Origin: Baffinella frigidus
Taxonomy: Eukaryota; Cryptophyceae; Cryptomonadales; Baffinellaceae
Direction of reading: 5' to 3'
Assembly (NCBI GenBank): GCA_026770585.1
Contig: MU646454.1
Coordinates: forward strand, 620,486 to 638,054
DNA length: 17,569 bases
Position 1 is the first letter of the stretch, and each line of letters starts with the position of its first letter. Below are positions 6,410 through 12,837 of this stretch, in pieces. The position numbers and the translations under genes were made by a program. The notes beneath the pieces were generated by a model, which did not search any database, was not told the DNA's origin, and saw only the letters and a program-made list of their open reading frames with translations.

Positions 6410-6930
6410 TGTAATAGGGGAAAAGGAAATAAGATATAAAAACAAATGCATAAAGTATATATGCAATATGACAGATGATAAGATCGCGCCTGAAAGACGC
6501 ATTTCGGGGAGAGAGAGAGACGCTTCGCAGGGGACGGATTGCCCATCATGCGCCCCCCCGCCAGGCCAGAAGAACCACAGCCACCTTCAGTCAGAACCAC
6601 GCAAGAGTGTAGGGCTGACCTGGGAAAACAAGCCAGTTCACACGGAATTTGTAACAACTTGCGAAATTTCGATTTTTCTGTGGGAAGAATGTCCACTAAT
6701 GAACTTAAGAAAGATTCGAATTCGACTATTTCTCCTGTGGGCCACTCTGCCCTAGAATCTTGCGTGGAAGCCACACCCGCTACACACGCCTTTGTTGAGA
6801 AGCCACATACGGAGTGGGGCGAGAGAGACGCATCAATGGGGACGGATTCCCCGTCATGCGCCCCCCTGCCAGGTAAGACACACAGGCCGTCGTTCAGACG
6901 CCATGCGGGGTGAAACGACTGGTTTCGCAC
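6391..6930 (-). CDS. Unrecognised 179-codon open frame, doubtful
   Basis: Much the longest minus-strand frame here that is not a microsatellite or palindrome. The middle, PTGEIVEFESFLSSLVDILP then TEKSKFRKLL (about 6640-6740), is not repeated elsewhere and looks protein-like. Both ends lie in repeat units: GRGAHDGESVP at 6850 and LAGGRMMGNPSP at 6540 are the same DNA repeat in different frames. The C-terminus runs into element G. No homology recognised. The central part may be a single exon. Confidence 0.15.
   Translation of the reverse strand: MRNQSFHPAWRLNDGLCVLPGRGAHDGESVPIDASLSPHSVCGFSTKACVAGVASTQDSRAEWPTGEIVEFESFLSSLVDILPTEKSKFRKLLQIPCELACFPRSALHSCVVLTEGGCGSSGLAGGRMMGNPSPAKRLSLSPKCVFQARSYHLSYCIYTLCICFYILFPFPLLQPKQTF
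6495..6905. repeat. Pair of GAGAGAGACGC...GGGGACGGATT...CATGCGCCCCCC repeats
   Basis: Units at about 6505-6570 and 6818-6875. The plus strand reads ERDASQGTDCPSCAPPPG and ERDASMGTDSPSCAPLPG, with silent changes at four of about eight differing codons. The second unit ends CTGCCAG|GTAAGA, a consensus donor. The first lacks the GT. This may be an exon relic on the plus strand, but the opposite strand is open too. Confidence 0.45.
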
Positions 6931-7057
6931 ACGGCTTTATTCGAGTACCAGATGAGTCCCCGGTTTCTAGACGACTGTTCCCTCGTTATTGGGAACAGTC
7001 GTCTAGAAACCGGGGACTAATCTGGTACTCGAATCAAGTCGTGTGCGGAACCAGTCG
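6916..7057. mobile_element. Palindrome F: 67-bp arms, 8-nt loop
   Basis: CGACTGGTTTCGCACACGGC ... CTAGACGACTGTTCCC (6916-6982), loop TCGTTATT, then the inverse to 7057 (GGGAACAGTCGTCTAGAAAC ... GAACCAGTCG) with about four mismatches. Extruded it would form a nearly perfect cruciform. Single copy here; no target duplication identified. No coding sense. Confidence 0.85.
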
Positions 7058-7231
7058 CCACACGCCACCGAACTCCATACGGAAGCCACACACGCCTGCA
7101 TTCACAAGCCAGACACGGAACACCCGCCTTCATTCAGACGTATCTCCGATATCGAATAACCACTTTAGATTTGACACGCCAAAGTTGTTTATTTTCAGGG
7201 TGAAAATCAACTTTAGACGTGGCAGAAAGTG
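7058..7231. other. GCCACACACGCC-type repeats, no gene
   Basis: Up to about 7140 these are more units of the degenerate CCACAC repeat (…GAAGCCACACACGCCTGCAT…). After that is a short stretch, with GGGTGAAAATCAACTTTAGA near 7198, in which I see nothing. Confidence 0.5.
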
Positions 7232-7321
7232 CACCTAGGATACACCTAGGATAGATAGACCCTAGGATACACCTAAGATACACCTAGGATGCACCTAGGA
7301 TAGACCTAGGATAGACCTAGG
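7232..7321 (+). repeat. 11-bp minisatellite CACCTAGGATA
   Basis: Eight units of (C/G)ACCTAGGATA with one unit extended by GATAGA. CCTAGG is self-complementary, so the array is a series of AvrII-type palindromes and resembles the CCTAGG core of families B and C. Confidence 0.9.
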
Positions 7322-7383
7322 AGTTGATCACTTTTCCAAAGGCTCTGGAGGGTAGCAGAGAGAGAGAAAGAGGGGGGGGGGGG

Positions 7384-7412
7384 GGCTGTCGAGGCTCTTT
7401 CGGAACGCGACC
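7384..7412 (-). pseudogene. KVAFRKSLDS exon relic
   Basis: Minus-strand AAG GTC GCG TTC CGA AAG AGC CTC GAC AG corresponds to AAG GCC GCC TTC AAA AAG AGC CTC GAC AG at 7556-7585. It is followed by a long poly-C/CT tract on that strand (7357-7386) in place of the short pyrimidine-rich intron. This is the end of a second copy of the 7556-7635 exon. Confidence 0.45.
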
Positions 7413-7436
7413 TTATCCGTTACCATATCCGTAGGA

Positions 7437-7480
7437 ACCCCCCTAGGTCCCTACGATATTGCCTACCGTAGGGCCTGGGG
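7437..7480. repeat. C-family hairpin, copy 1
   Basis: CCCCCCTAGGTCCCTACGAT, then ATTGCCTACCGTAGGGCCTG. The two halves pair as CCTAGGTCCCTACG with CGTAGGGCCTGG. The same hairpin is at 16829-16872, and a shorter one at 8011-8042 interrupts a satellite unit. Confidence 0.65.
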
Positions 7481-7521
7481 ATGATTCACTAGGGGGTTGT
7501 TCAAAATCCCTTCGAAGTCCG
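7443..7521 (-). pseudogene. Downstream exon-like segment (GLRRDFE / DFEGILNNP)
   Basis: It starts right after CCTTTTTCCACACAG on the minus strand. In the frame that continues the 7556-7635 exon it reads GLRRDFEQPPSESSPGPT then VGNIVGT and a stop. In another frame it reads DFEGILNNPLVNHPQALR. Copies near 16758, 16913 and 17375 keep CCACACAG followed by CGGACTTCGAAGGGATT; one (16730-16760) keeps DFEGIVNNPLVNSPQ with silent AAC/AAT and CCC/CCT changes. So the true frame is not settled. The 3' half overlaps the C-family hairpin. Confidence 0.4.
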
Positions 7522-7555
7522 CTGTGTGGAAAAAGGAAGAGAGAGGGGCGAGGAC
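7522..7555 (-). other. Candidate 34-nt intron
   Basis: GTCCTCGCCCCTCTCTCTTC then a T/C run and CCACACAG on the minus strand: GT start, strong pyrimidine tract, AG end. It joins phase 2 of the upstream exon (…CTC GAC AG) to CGGACTTCG. Reading through is also open, so splicing is only inferred. Confidence 0.4.
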
Positions 7556-7635
7556 CTGTCGAGGCTCTTTTTGAAGGCGGCCTTGGCGCGTTCCTTGACG
7601 ATTTGCAAGTGCATCGCCACCAGCGACATTGACGC
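7556..7635 (-). CDS. Exon-like segment ASMSLVAMHLQIVKERAKAA, helical
   Basis: An 80-nt minus-strand island bounded by GAGACAG^ and ^GTCCTC encodes ASMSLVAMHLQIVKERAKAA then FKKSLD, an amphipathic helix. Parts of it recur in the satellite at about 7735-7781, 7859-7905, 7980-8003, 8231-8270 and 8355-8402, for example AALSLVAMHLQIVKER, AAMPLVAMHLHIFKER and HLQIAKELF. Differences at CTG/CTC, GTG/GTA, CAA/CAG and ATC/ATT are silent. An AG precedes nearly every copy. Only this copy continues past KER. Family unknown. Probably the parental exon or its best-preserved descendant. Confidence 0.5.
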
Positions 7636-8420
7636 CTGTCTCCCCACACATCCAAAGTGCCGCGAATCAATACACTTTCGCATGAAGTGAACCCTGAGCT
7701 CCACACCCTGAACCCTGAACCCTGAACCCTGAACCGTTCCTTGAAGATGTGCAAGTGCATCGCCACCAGCGGCATTGCAGCCTGTTCCCCACATACCAAA
7801 AGAGTTACGGCGCAACATACTTTCGCACGACACGAACCCTGAACCCTGAACCCTGAGCCGTTCCTTGACGATTTGCAAGTGCATCGCTACGAGAGACAAT
7901 GCCGCCTGCCCATACACCAAAAGATTCACGGATCAATACACTTTCGCACCTCGTGAATCCTGGATCCTGAACCCTGAACAGTTCCTTTGCAATCTGCAAG
8001 TGGAATAAACCCAAGTCCCTACGGATTGCCCAACGTAGGGTCTATTGATTATCCGCGTATGGTTTTCTTAGCTGACATATCGCTTCGAGGGGCCCGAACC
8101 CCGCACCCCAAACACTGAACCCTGGCGATGATGCCACCAGCGACAGTTCCGCCTGCCACCCCCCACACTAAAAGAGTCACGATTCAATACACTTTCGCAC
8201 GACGTGAATCCCGAACTCTGAACCCTGAAACGTTCCTTGACAATCAAGTGCATCGCCACGAGAGACATCGCTGCCACCCCACACACTAAAAGAGTCACGA
8301 TTCAATACACTTTCGCACGACGTGAATCCTGGACCCCAAACCCTGAACCATGAACAGTTCCTTGGCAATCTGCAAGTGAAACGCCACCAGCGACCGTGCC
8401 ACCTATTTCCCACACCAGAA
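7589..8420 (-). repeat. Satellite of exon pieces joined to CCCTGAA repeats
   Basis: Units begin at 7589, 7735, 7859, 7980, about 8124, 8231 and 8355 (spacing 121-146 bp). Each has GTTCCTTGACGATTTGCAAG + TGCATCGCCACCAGCGACA (the LVAMHLQIVKER exon, minus strand), then CACAC..AAAAGAGTCACG, AATCAATACACTTTCGCA and GACGTGAATCC, then one to four CCCTGAA units. In every unit but the first the CCCTGAA run meets the exon at the same place, next to GTTCCTTG. One unit (7980) is broken by a C-family hairpin at 8011-8042; one (8124) lacks most of the exon. Confidence 0.85.
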
Positions 8421-8697
8421 AGTGGCGCAATACATGTTCACACGCTGTAGCCCCCCCACACCCGAAAAGTGCCACTATTCAAAACACTTTCGCCGCATTA
8501 CACTTTCGTGCCACGCCTCAATACACGCCCCAAGTGCCCCCGCTCAATACACTTTCAAAAAACCCCAAACCCTAAACCCTAAACCCTAAACCCTAGACCC
8601 TAAACCCTAAACCCTAAACCCGCACCAAATTCCACGGCCCAACACACTTTCGCAAAAACCTGGCACGGCGCAATGCACTTTCGCACGCTCGAGACCC
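8421..8697 (+). repeat. ACACTTTCGC repeats and CCCTAAA array
   Basis: Degenerate continuation of the satellite: AAxACACTTTCGCA recurs at least six times, spaced 25-40 bp. At about 8561-8622 there is a clean CCCTAAA array of eight units, with C-rich strand reading left to right, opposite to the array at 5182. Confidence 0.8.
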
Positions 8698-9060
8698 ACG
8701 ACGTTTGACTAGATTTCATCCTGAGGCAAGCGCTGACGCTTCAGCCATCGCCCTGGTAAAAAACACGTGCCGAGTCTACCGGGCGCGGTGACTACCATAA
8801 CAAACTGTTGTTCGAAGGTCATTTCGACGTTTTTTCGTCAAATTTCCTGACCTCCTGACCTGACCTTGATTCCACGCGGAGCCCATTTCTACAATACTAC
8901 AATGAGAAGCTGCGGTTCGACAAGAGTGTGTCATTCATTACCAGCATCGTCAGCTTTTGCCACAGCTGAATTGCTTTACAATTAAAAACGTCGAGCTATT
9001 GGGGGGGGGGGGGTCTTGCCTGCTGCAAAGTGGCGGGAACCGCCTTGAGAAGGCTTGCCT
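8698..9060. other. No gene seen
   Basis: Apparently unique sequence. Only a CCTGACCTCCTGACCTGACC short repeat (about 8847-8868) and a poly-G run (9001-9013) stand out. No splice-flanked island or repeat copy was recognised. Confidence 0.5.
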
Positions 9061-9412
9061 GAGTTGAGGGTTTAGGGCTTATGTTTGAGGGTTGAGGGTT
9101 GAGGGTTGAGGGTGTAGGGTTCAGGGATCAGGGTTCAGAGTTTAGGATGTAGGCCCCTCGCCGCGATGGGTTCAGGGTTTAGGCCGTCTAGGGCCTATTC
9201 TAGTACAAGATCACATCAGGAATTCGCGGTCAAGAGAGGGATTCGCGTCGCGGTCAAAGTCGCTGAGTCAGGCTCACAACCTGTCAAAGGCAGCCTGATG
9301 CGATCTTGGACTGGGGTGGGTCCTAGAGGAGGGGCCTAAACTCTGAACCCTGAACCCTGAACCCTGTACCCTGAACCCTACACCCTCAACCCTCAACCCT
9401 CAACCCTCAACA
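9061..9412. repeat. Inverted telomere-like arrays around a small palindrome
   Basis: GGGTTGA/GGGTTCA units on the left (9061-9150) face CCCTGAA/CCCTCAA units on the right (about 9337-9412). Between them, TTTAGGCC...CTAGGGCCTA...ACAAGATCACATCAGG (9177-9220) is the imperfect inverse of CCTGATGCGATCTTGG...CCTAGAGGAGGGGCCTAAA. So the whole block is a nested inverted repeat with telomere-like arms. Confidence 0.75.
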
Positions 9413-9811
9413 CAAGCACGCCTCCTCGATTGAGCTCAATCGCGCTCGCCACTGGTCCAAGATTCCTCCTCCAGGTTATGAGCCACACTGCTACGAAGGG
9501 ATTATATGGCCGAAATTGAGCGACTTTCCGTTACGATAGTCCTAGGAGCTCATTTTTCGGTCCTCGCGCTCGCTACCGGCCCACGCTTCCTCCGACAGGT
9601 CATGAGCCACACGAAACGATCGTCAGGTTGTGAGTCACGCACAGCGTGCTACGAAGGGATTTTCTGGCCGAATTTGAGCGTAGAAATTCTCTGTGAAATC
9701 TAGGAATAACGCCATGCCGACGTTCTCGCGCTCGCTACCGGGCCCCGCTTCCCCCGACAGGTTGTGAGAGATAACAGTGCGTGTATGACGGATCGAAACC
9801 AACATGGCCAT

Positions 9812-9905
9812 CAACCCTGAACCCTAAACCCTAAACCGTAAGCCCAAAACCCTAAACCCTAAACCCTACACCCAAAACCCTAAGCCCTAAACCCTAAGCC
9901 CTGAA
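9812..9905 (+). repeat. CCCTAAA telomere-like array
   Basis: About thirteen units of CCCTAAA with CCCTGAA, CCGTAAG, CCCAAAA and CCCTAAG variants, C-rich strand left to right. It is inserted within a copy of the ALATGPRF satellite unit. Confidence 0.85.
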
Positions 9906-9915
9906 CCGACCGGAA

Positions 9916-10052
9916 TTGAGCGTTAGATCGTCCTAATCGAGCGTGAGATAGTGCTAGGTTAGACAGTCCTAATTGAGCGTTAGATAGTCCTAATCGAGCG
10001 TGAGATAGTGCTAGTCCTAATTCAGCGTTAGATAGTGCCAGATAGTGCTAGG
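9916..10052 (+). repeat. About 21-bp minisatellite GAGCGTTAGATAGTCCTAAT
   Basis: Six to seven degenerate units alternating GAGCGTTAGATAGTCCTAAT and GAGCGTGAGATAGTGCTAG. Individual units match TTGAGCG...GATAGTCCTAG in the ALATGPRF satellite unit (about 9517-9545), so this is probably an expansion of that segment. Confidence 0.75.
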
Positions 10053-10267
10053 AATAACCTGATGTTTCGGTTCTGGCGCTCGCCACCGGCCCCCGCTTCC
10101 TCTGACAACCCCCGCTTCCTGACTCAATTTCGGGCATATAATCCCTTCGTAGCAGTGTGGCTCATAACCTGACAGAGGAATCTTGGACCAGTGGCGAGCG
10201 CGATTGGGCTCAATCGAGGAGGCGTGCGTGTGTTGAGGGTTGGCGAGCGCGAGGACTATCTACCGTG

Positions 10268-10475
10268 TAGAGCCAATGTGGTAGGACTTGGCCAAAGCGA
10301 ACTTCGAACTTGCAAGATTGCGAACTTCTAGATGGACCGTAATTATTAGTAAACACCATGATTGTACTGCAAAATTTGAATTTAAAACACTACATGTCCA
10401 AACGGGTCCATCTAGAAGTTCGCAATCTTGCAACTTCGAAGTTCGCTTTGGCCAAGTCCTACCAGATTGGCTCTA
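10268..10475. mobile_element. MITE-like palindrome M (208 bp, 71-bp arms)
   Basis: TAGAGCCAATGTGGTAGGAC ... GATGGACC (10268-10338) and its inverse (10405-10475) differ at only about two positions. The 66-bp middle, with TTATTAGTAAACACCATGAT, resembles the middle of E2/E3 (TATTACTAGTAAA). It lies 31 bp past the donor of the exon at 10507, on the intron side. No target duplication found; no ORF. Confidence 0.8.
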
Positions 10476-10506
10476 ATCGACGCACGGACAACAACAGCCT
10501 CGCAAC

Positions 10507-10596
10507 CTGGCGGAGGAAGCGGGGGCCGGTGGCGAGGGCGAGAACAGCGAAGGCTGCCTCTTTCACTTGTATCGATGCCACCTTGCTCTCCAACAC
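10507..10596 (-). CDS. HEAT-like exon VLESKVASIQVKEAAFAVLA
   Basis: A 90-nt island, exactly 30 codons in phase 0, between GGTCAG^ and CGCCAG|GTTGCG: VLESKVASIQVKEAAFAVLA then LATGPRFLRQ. The helix-turn-helix pattern with VKEAAFAVLALA is what HEAT/ARM repeats look like; that is an inference, not a family match. It is the only copy that joins the ESKVA half to the ALATGPRFLRQ half. ESKVA relics lie at 11097-11148, 11756-11805 and 11823-11860; ALATGPRF relics lie at 9439-10204. No frame break. It may still be a usable exon. Confidence 0.5.
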
Positions 10597-11052
10597 CTGA
10601 CCACACCAAGAGACTTCATTCAACTTATCGATGGGGGAAACGTCAACTTAGTGCGTCCATAGAGGAATGGACACTACACGTCGTCGCGCTCAGAGTCCTG
10701 CGGGAAAGCGTGATCGAAATGAAGTTTCTCGAACGGTATGACCAGTGTATGACCACAGAGACATCCTTTCAGAATCCACGCAGGGCTGGAGGGGGGGGGT
10801 ATTCCAAAGTCATTTTTGACGGAAAAACTTTCTCAAACGTCATTTTTTAGCACAGAAACGGCTCCAAGAACGAGCAAACGGCTCCAAGAACGAGCATGGA
10901 ATGCCCCACCCATGGGCCTGGAGTGGTGCTCCGCGAGGGGAGAACATGCATCTATGGAGTACATGTACAGACACGACTCGAGGCGGTGGGATGATGGCTG
11001 GTGGTGTGGGGTGGTGCCGGCAGGGGTGCCAGACAGGAACCTGAGTCCCCGC
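10597..11052. other. No gene seen; one 20-bp tandem duplication
   Basis: AAACGGCTCCAAGAACGAGC is repeated twice at 10856-10895. The minus strand is open over 10840-11148 but beyond the ESKVA-like start it reads low-complexity, proline-rich sequence. A poly-G run lies at about 10791-10798. Confidence 0.5.
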
Positions 11053-11053
11053 A

Positions 11054-11093
11054 GCGGTTGGCAAGGATAGGGTGGCGGTTGGCAAGGATAGGG
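11054..11093 (+). repeat. 21-bp minisatellite, two units (inverse of 16277)
   Basis: GGCGGTTGGCAAGGATAGGGT-type unit in two copies. The reverse complement, CCAACCGCCGCCCTATCCT, is the 20-bp unit repeated about five times at 16277-16373, so the same minisatellite occurs in both orientations 5 kb apart. Confidence 0.7.
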
Positions 11094-11096
11094 CCC

Positions 11097-11148
11097 ATGG
11101 GTGGACAGCCTCCTTCATCTCCAGAGATGCCACCTTTCTCTCCATCAC
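11097..11148 (-). pseudogene. ESKVA exon relic, copy 2
   Basis: After ACAGTCAG^ the minus strand reads VMERKVASLEMKEAVHPWA. Against VLESKVASIQVKEAAF of the exon at 10507 the first 15 codons align without gaps. It then diverges into the minisatellite at 11054, so the ALATGPRF half is lost. Confidence 0.5.
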
Positions 11149-11360
11149 CTGACTGTACCACCAGCAACCCGTAGCAGCTTATACCGGGTACTCGCAAGGA
11201 TTCGGGTATTTAATTGGAATAACAATCTTTCCTATGACCCTACAGTAGGAAACCCTAGGGACCTCGAATTGCTGACGGGAGATACCGAAGAGATTTCTTC
11301 GGTTTAGCTGAAAATTACTACAGTGCCCGATCCGGATATAAGCTGCAGAGGGTTGCTGGT

Positions 11361-11494
11361 GGTAGGAGGTGGAGTTAGAACCCATCCGGAAAATGCTCGT
11401 GTGAGCGGCCGACACGGGGTACAGTAAGTGGCACAATGCGTCGAGCATGTGCGGCGCTGACGCTGGTTGGTTGGCAATAAATTATCAATCTCTC
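11361..11494. repeat. Repeat H, copy 1
   Basis: GGTAGGAGGTGGAGTTAGAA ... GAGCGGCCGACACGGGGTAC ... GGCAATAAATTATCAATCTC. About 93% identical to 15913-16048. A 2-bp length difference (AAAATGCTCG against AAAAAGCTCTCG) breaks any shared reading frame. It abuts another GGTCAG^GTGATGGAGAG acceptor-like ESKVA start on the minus strand. Confidence 0.8.
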
Positions 11495-11528
11495 CATCAC
11501 CTGACCACGCCAGATCACACGTGTGACC

Positions 11529-11534
11529 AGAGAG

Positions 11535-11582
<48 letters not shown>

Positions 11583-11618
11583 AGAGAGAGAAGAGAGAAG
11601 AGAGAGAGAGAGAGAGAT
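11529..11618 (+). repeat. (GA)n microsatellite
   Basis: About 90 bp of AG dinucleotides with AAG and AAAG interruptions. On the minus strand it is a CT tract that directly follows TTGGTCGTCAACAAATCTCT. At 14535-14560 the same flank is followed by a short CT tract ending in CAG, an intron end. This array may be an expanded splice-acceptor pyrimidine tract. Confidence 0.9.
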
Positions 11619-11735
11619 TTGTTGACGACCAAATGCCTCGGTTGTTGACGACCAAATCCTCCAGATCGACTGCATCACTGAGACGATTCAGCGAGACGAC
11701 GCTGACGACGGGCGCCAGAGGTGTTTGGATACCCG
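11619..11735 (-). pseudogene. LNRLSDAVDLEDLVV exon relic, copy 1
   Basis: The minus strand carries AIGNRVSKH, then after a frame change SLNRLSDAVDLEDLVVN. It matches AVGNRVLKH and RNHLGDEADPDQLVVS at 14561-14655. The downstream donor GTAAAG seen there is ACAAAT here. TTTGGTCGTCAACAA is tandemly duplicated at the end. Confidence 0.4.
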
Positions 11736-11755
11736 GTTCCCGATAGCCTTAGATC

Positions 11756-11805
11756 GATTCACCTTGCTAGAACCTGACTAGATCCACCTTGCTAGAACCT
11801 GACTA
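11756..11805 (-). pseudogene. Two tandem ESKVA exon-start relics (25 bp each)
   Basis: GATTCACCTTGCTAGAACCT + GACTA and GATCCACCTTGCTAGAACCT + GACTA. On the minus strand AGTCAGGTTCTAGCAAGGTGG aligns with GGTCAGGTGTTGGAGAGCAA + GGTGG of the exon at 10507, with a 3-bp deletion. Confidence 0.4.
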
Positions 11806-11822
11806 CAGAGGCTTCAGGGATG

Positions 11823-11860
11823 CGCCCATGCCGGCAATGCAGCCACCTTGCTCTCCACAA
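11823..11860 (-). pseudogene. ESKVA relic, copy with stop
   Basis: The minus strand reads VESKVAALPAWAHP and a stop. Only GAGAGCAAGGTGGC matches the 10507 exon well; the CAG acceptor is not kept. Confidence 0.35.
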
Positions 11861-11941
11861 TGTGTGGAGCGTTAGTAACGCGTGCAGCAGGCCATTCAGA
11901 CGCATTTATGCAGAAAAAGATGGTGTGTCTTTCAGGCAGTA

Positions 11942-12170
11942 CCACTCGAGAATGCTAGGGGGGCCTATTTACGTGTGGGGTTGTATGTGGGGTTGTAAGT
12001 ATTTGTACCAGGATAAGGTAAAGTAACACCCTGACTGTGCAATTTGAGCAGAGTCACGTGACCATTCAACGAAAGTTACTGCACAAATGCCCACTTTTAA
12101 AAGCACATCGGTGTTAAATAGGCCCCTCTAGCATCGGTGTTAAATAGGCCCCTCTAGCCTTCTCGAGTGG
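11942..12170. mobile_element. MITE family A, copy 2 (with internal duplications)
   Basis: CCACTCGAGAATGCTAGGGG at the left is inverse to CTAGCCTTCTCGAGTGG at the right; the palindrome extends to GTAC...GTAC (11939-12173). Compared with copy 1 it has two extra tandem copies: GTGGGGTTGTA near 11978, and the right-end block CATCGGTGTTAAATAGGCCC (12106-12131 and 12132-12157, period 26). So the right terminal repeat has been doubled. Confidence 0.9.
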
Positions 12171-12237
12171 TACGTCCCGGAGATGCGCGGGGCAGCCCGA
12201 AACCCATGGTTGAGCCCTGAACCTACACCAGGGGCAC

Positions 12238-12285
12238 CTTGAGGAGGATGACGGCGAGCGTCTGGCGAATGTCAGAAGAAAGAAG
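12238..12285 (-). pseudogene. DIRQTLAVILLK exon-end copy
   Basis: The minus strand reads LLSSDIRQTLAVILLK, then VPLV and a stop. It aligns with the last 16 codons of the exon at 12646-12837. Codon differences CTT/CTC (twice), TCT/TCG and ATT/ATC are silent; two are replacements (S/P, I/T). Similarity ends just after AAG|GTGCCCC, the presumed donor. A perfect 12-bp stem with GAAT loop (GTCTGAATGGCC) adjoins at about 12286-12313. Confidence 0.5.
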
Positions 12286-12300
12286 TCTGAATGGCCGAAT

Positions 12301-12340
12301 GGCCATTCAGACGCATTTCTGCAGAAACAGATGGCGAGGC
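12301..12340 (+). repeat. Short duplicated block shared with 11889
   Basis: GGCCATTCAGACGCATTTxT + GCAGAAAxAGATGG occurs here and at about 11889-11922, on either side of MITE A2. This suggests the surrounding sequence was duplicated before or with the insertion. Confidence 0.6.
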
Positions 12341-12384
12341 GTAGGGGCAGAAAGGCATCTGGTCATCAGGCCTAGTGGCCAGAT

Positions 12385-12597
<213 letters not shown>

Positions 12598-12645
12598 CGC
12601 ACCTCGGCGATACCTGGGGTATCATGGGGGGTACGAGGGGGGCAC

Positions 12646-12837
12646 CTTGAGGAGGGTGACGGCGAGCGTCTGGCGGATGTCAGGCGAGAGGAGAGGCGCC
12701 ACGCGCGCGAGCGCCTCGACTGCTGCAGCACGTGCGTCGCTGCTCCCCCTCTCGAGGTGCCGCGCGAGCGACGACACCACGGCGGTCAGCGCGCGGCTGC
12801 CCTTGGAGCTGGTGTCGTCGGGCGCGCCCCCGCCCCG
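12646..12837 (-). CDS. HEAT-like exon, 64 codons (…ARAAAVEALARVAPLL…)
   Basis: A 192-nt island, exactly 64 codons and phase 0 at both ends, between GTGCAG^ and CTCAAG|GTGCCC. It reads RGGGAPDDTSSKGSRALTAV, VSSLARHLERGSSDARAAAV, then EALARVAPLLSPDIRQTLAV and TLLK. Two amphipathic helix pairs separated by SSDARAAAVEAL fit a HEAT/ARM repeat; this is pattern-based. Its first 16 codons are duplicated at 13219-13266 and 13104-13148, and its last 16 at 12238-12285. The frame is intact and GC-rich. Best candidate in the window for a live exon; upstream, MITE B4 sits 83 bp away in the presumed intron. Confidence 0.55.

Larger units (their letters stand above)
9439..10204. pseudogene. Five copies of the ALATGPRFLRQ exon end
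   Basis: Plus strand: 9439-9474 IALATGPRFLLQ, 9555-9598 FSVLALATGPRFLRQ, 9719-9760 DVLALATGPRFPRQ, 10061-10101 DVSVLALATGPRFL then a stop. Minus strand: 10204-10169 IALATGPRFLCQ. A sixth, in a fuller exon, is at 10507-10596. Four of the five here end CAG|GTT or CAG|GTC, a conserved donor. Codons differ silently: ACC/ACT, GGC/GGT/GGG, CCC/CCA, and CGC/AGA for Arg. After the donor the sequence is still similar (GTTATGAGCCACAC), so exon and intron start were amplified together. Confidence 0.55.
9401..10242. repeat. 120-bp inverted repeat enclosing a 600-bp insert
   Basis: 9401-9520 (CCTCAACAC...GCACGCCTCCTCGATTGAGC...GCTACGAAGGGATTATATGG...) is the near-exact inverse of 10123-10242 (about 95% identical). 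Enclosed are further copies of part of the same unit (9555-9690 and 9719-9780), a CCCTAAA array, and a minisatellite. Both arms carry the ALATGPRFL-QV coding motif reading inward from the outer ends. Confidence 0.85.

Noticed and set aside
6609-6760. Weak inverted ends TAGGGCTGACC / GGCCACTCTGCCCTA
   Set aside because: Only about 10 paired bases with mismatches; not enough for an element call.
7232-8420. CRISPR-like regular repeats
   Set aside because: Units are contiguous satellites with shared interiors, not short repeats with unique spacers, and the context is eukaryotic.
11304-11678. SVSAAHARRIVPLTVPRVGR peptide shared by both copies of repeat H
   Set aside because: Shared only because the DNA is about 93% identical; a 2-bp indel between copies breaks the frame, so a maintained coding sequence is not supported.
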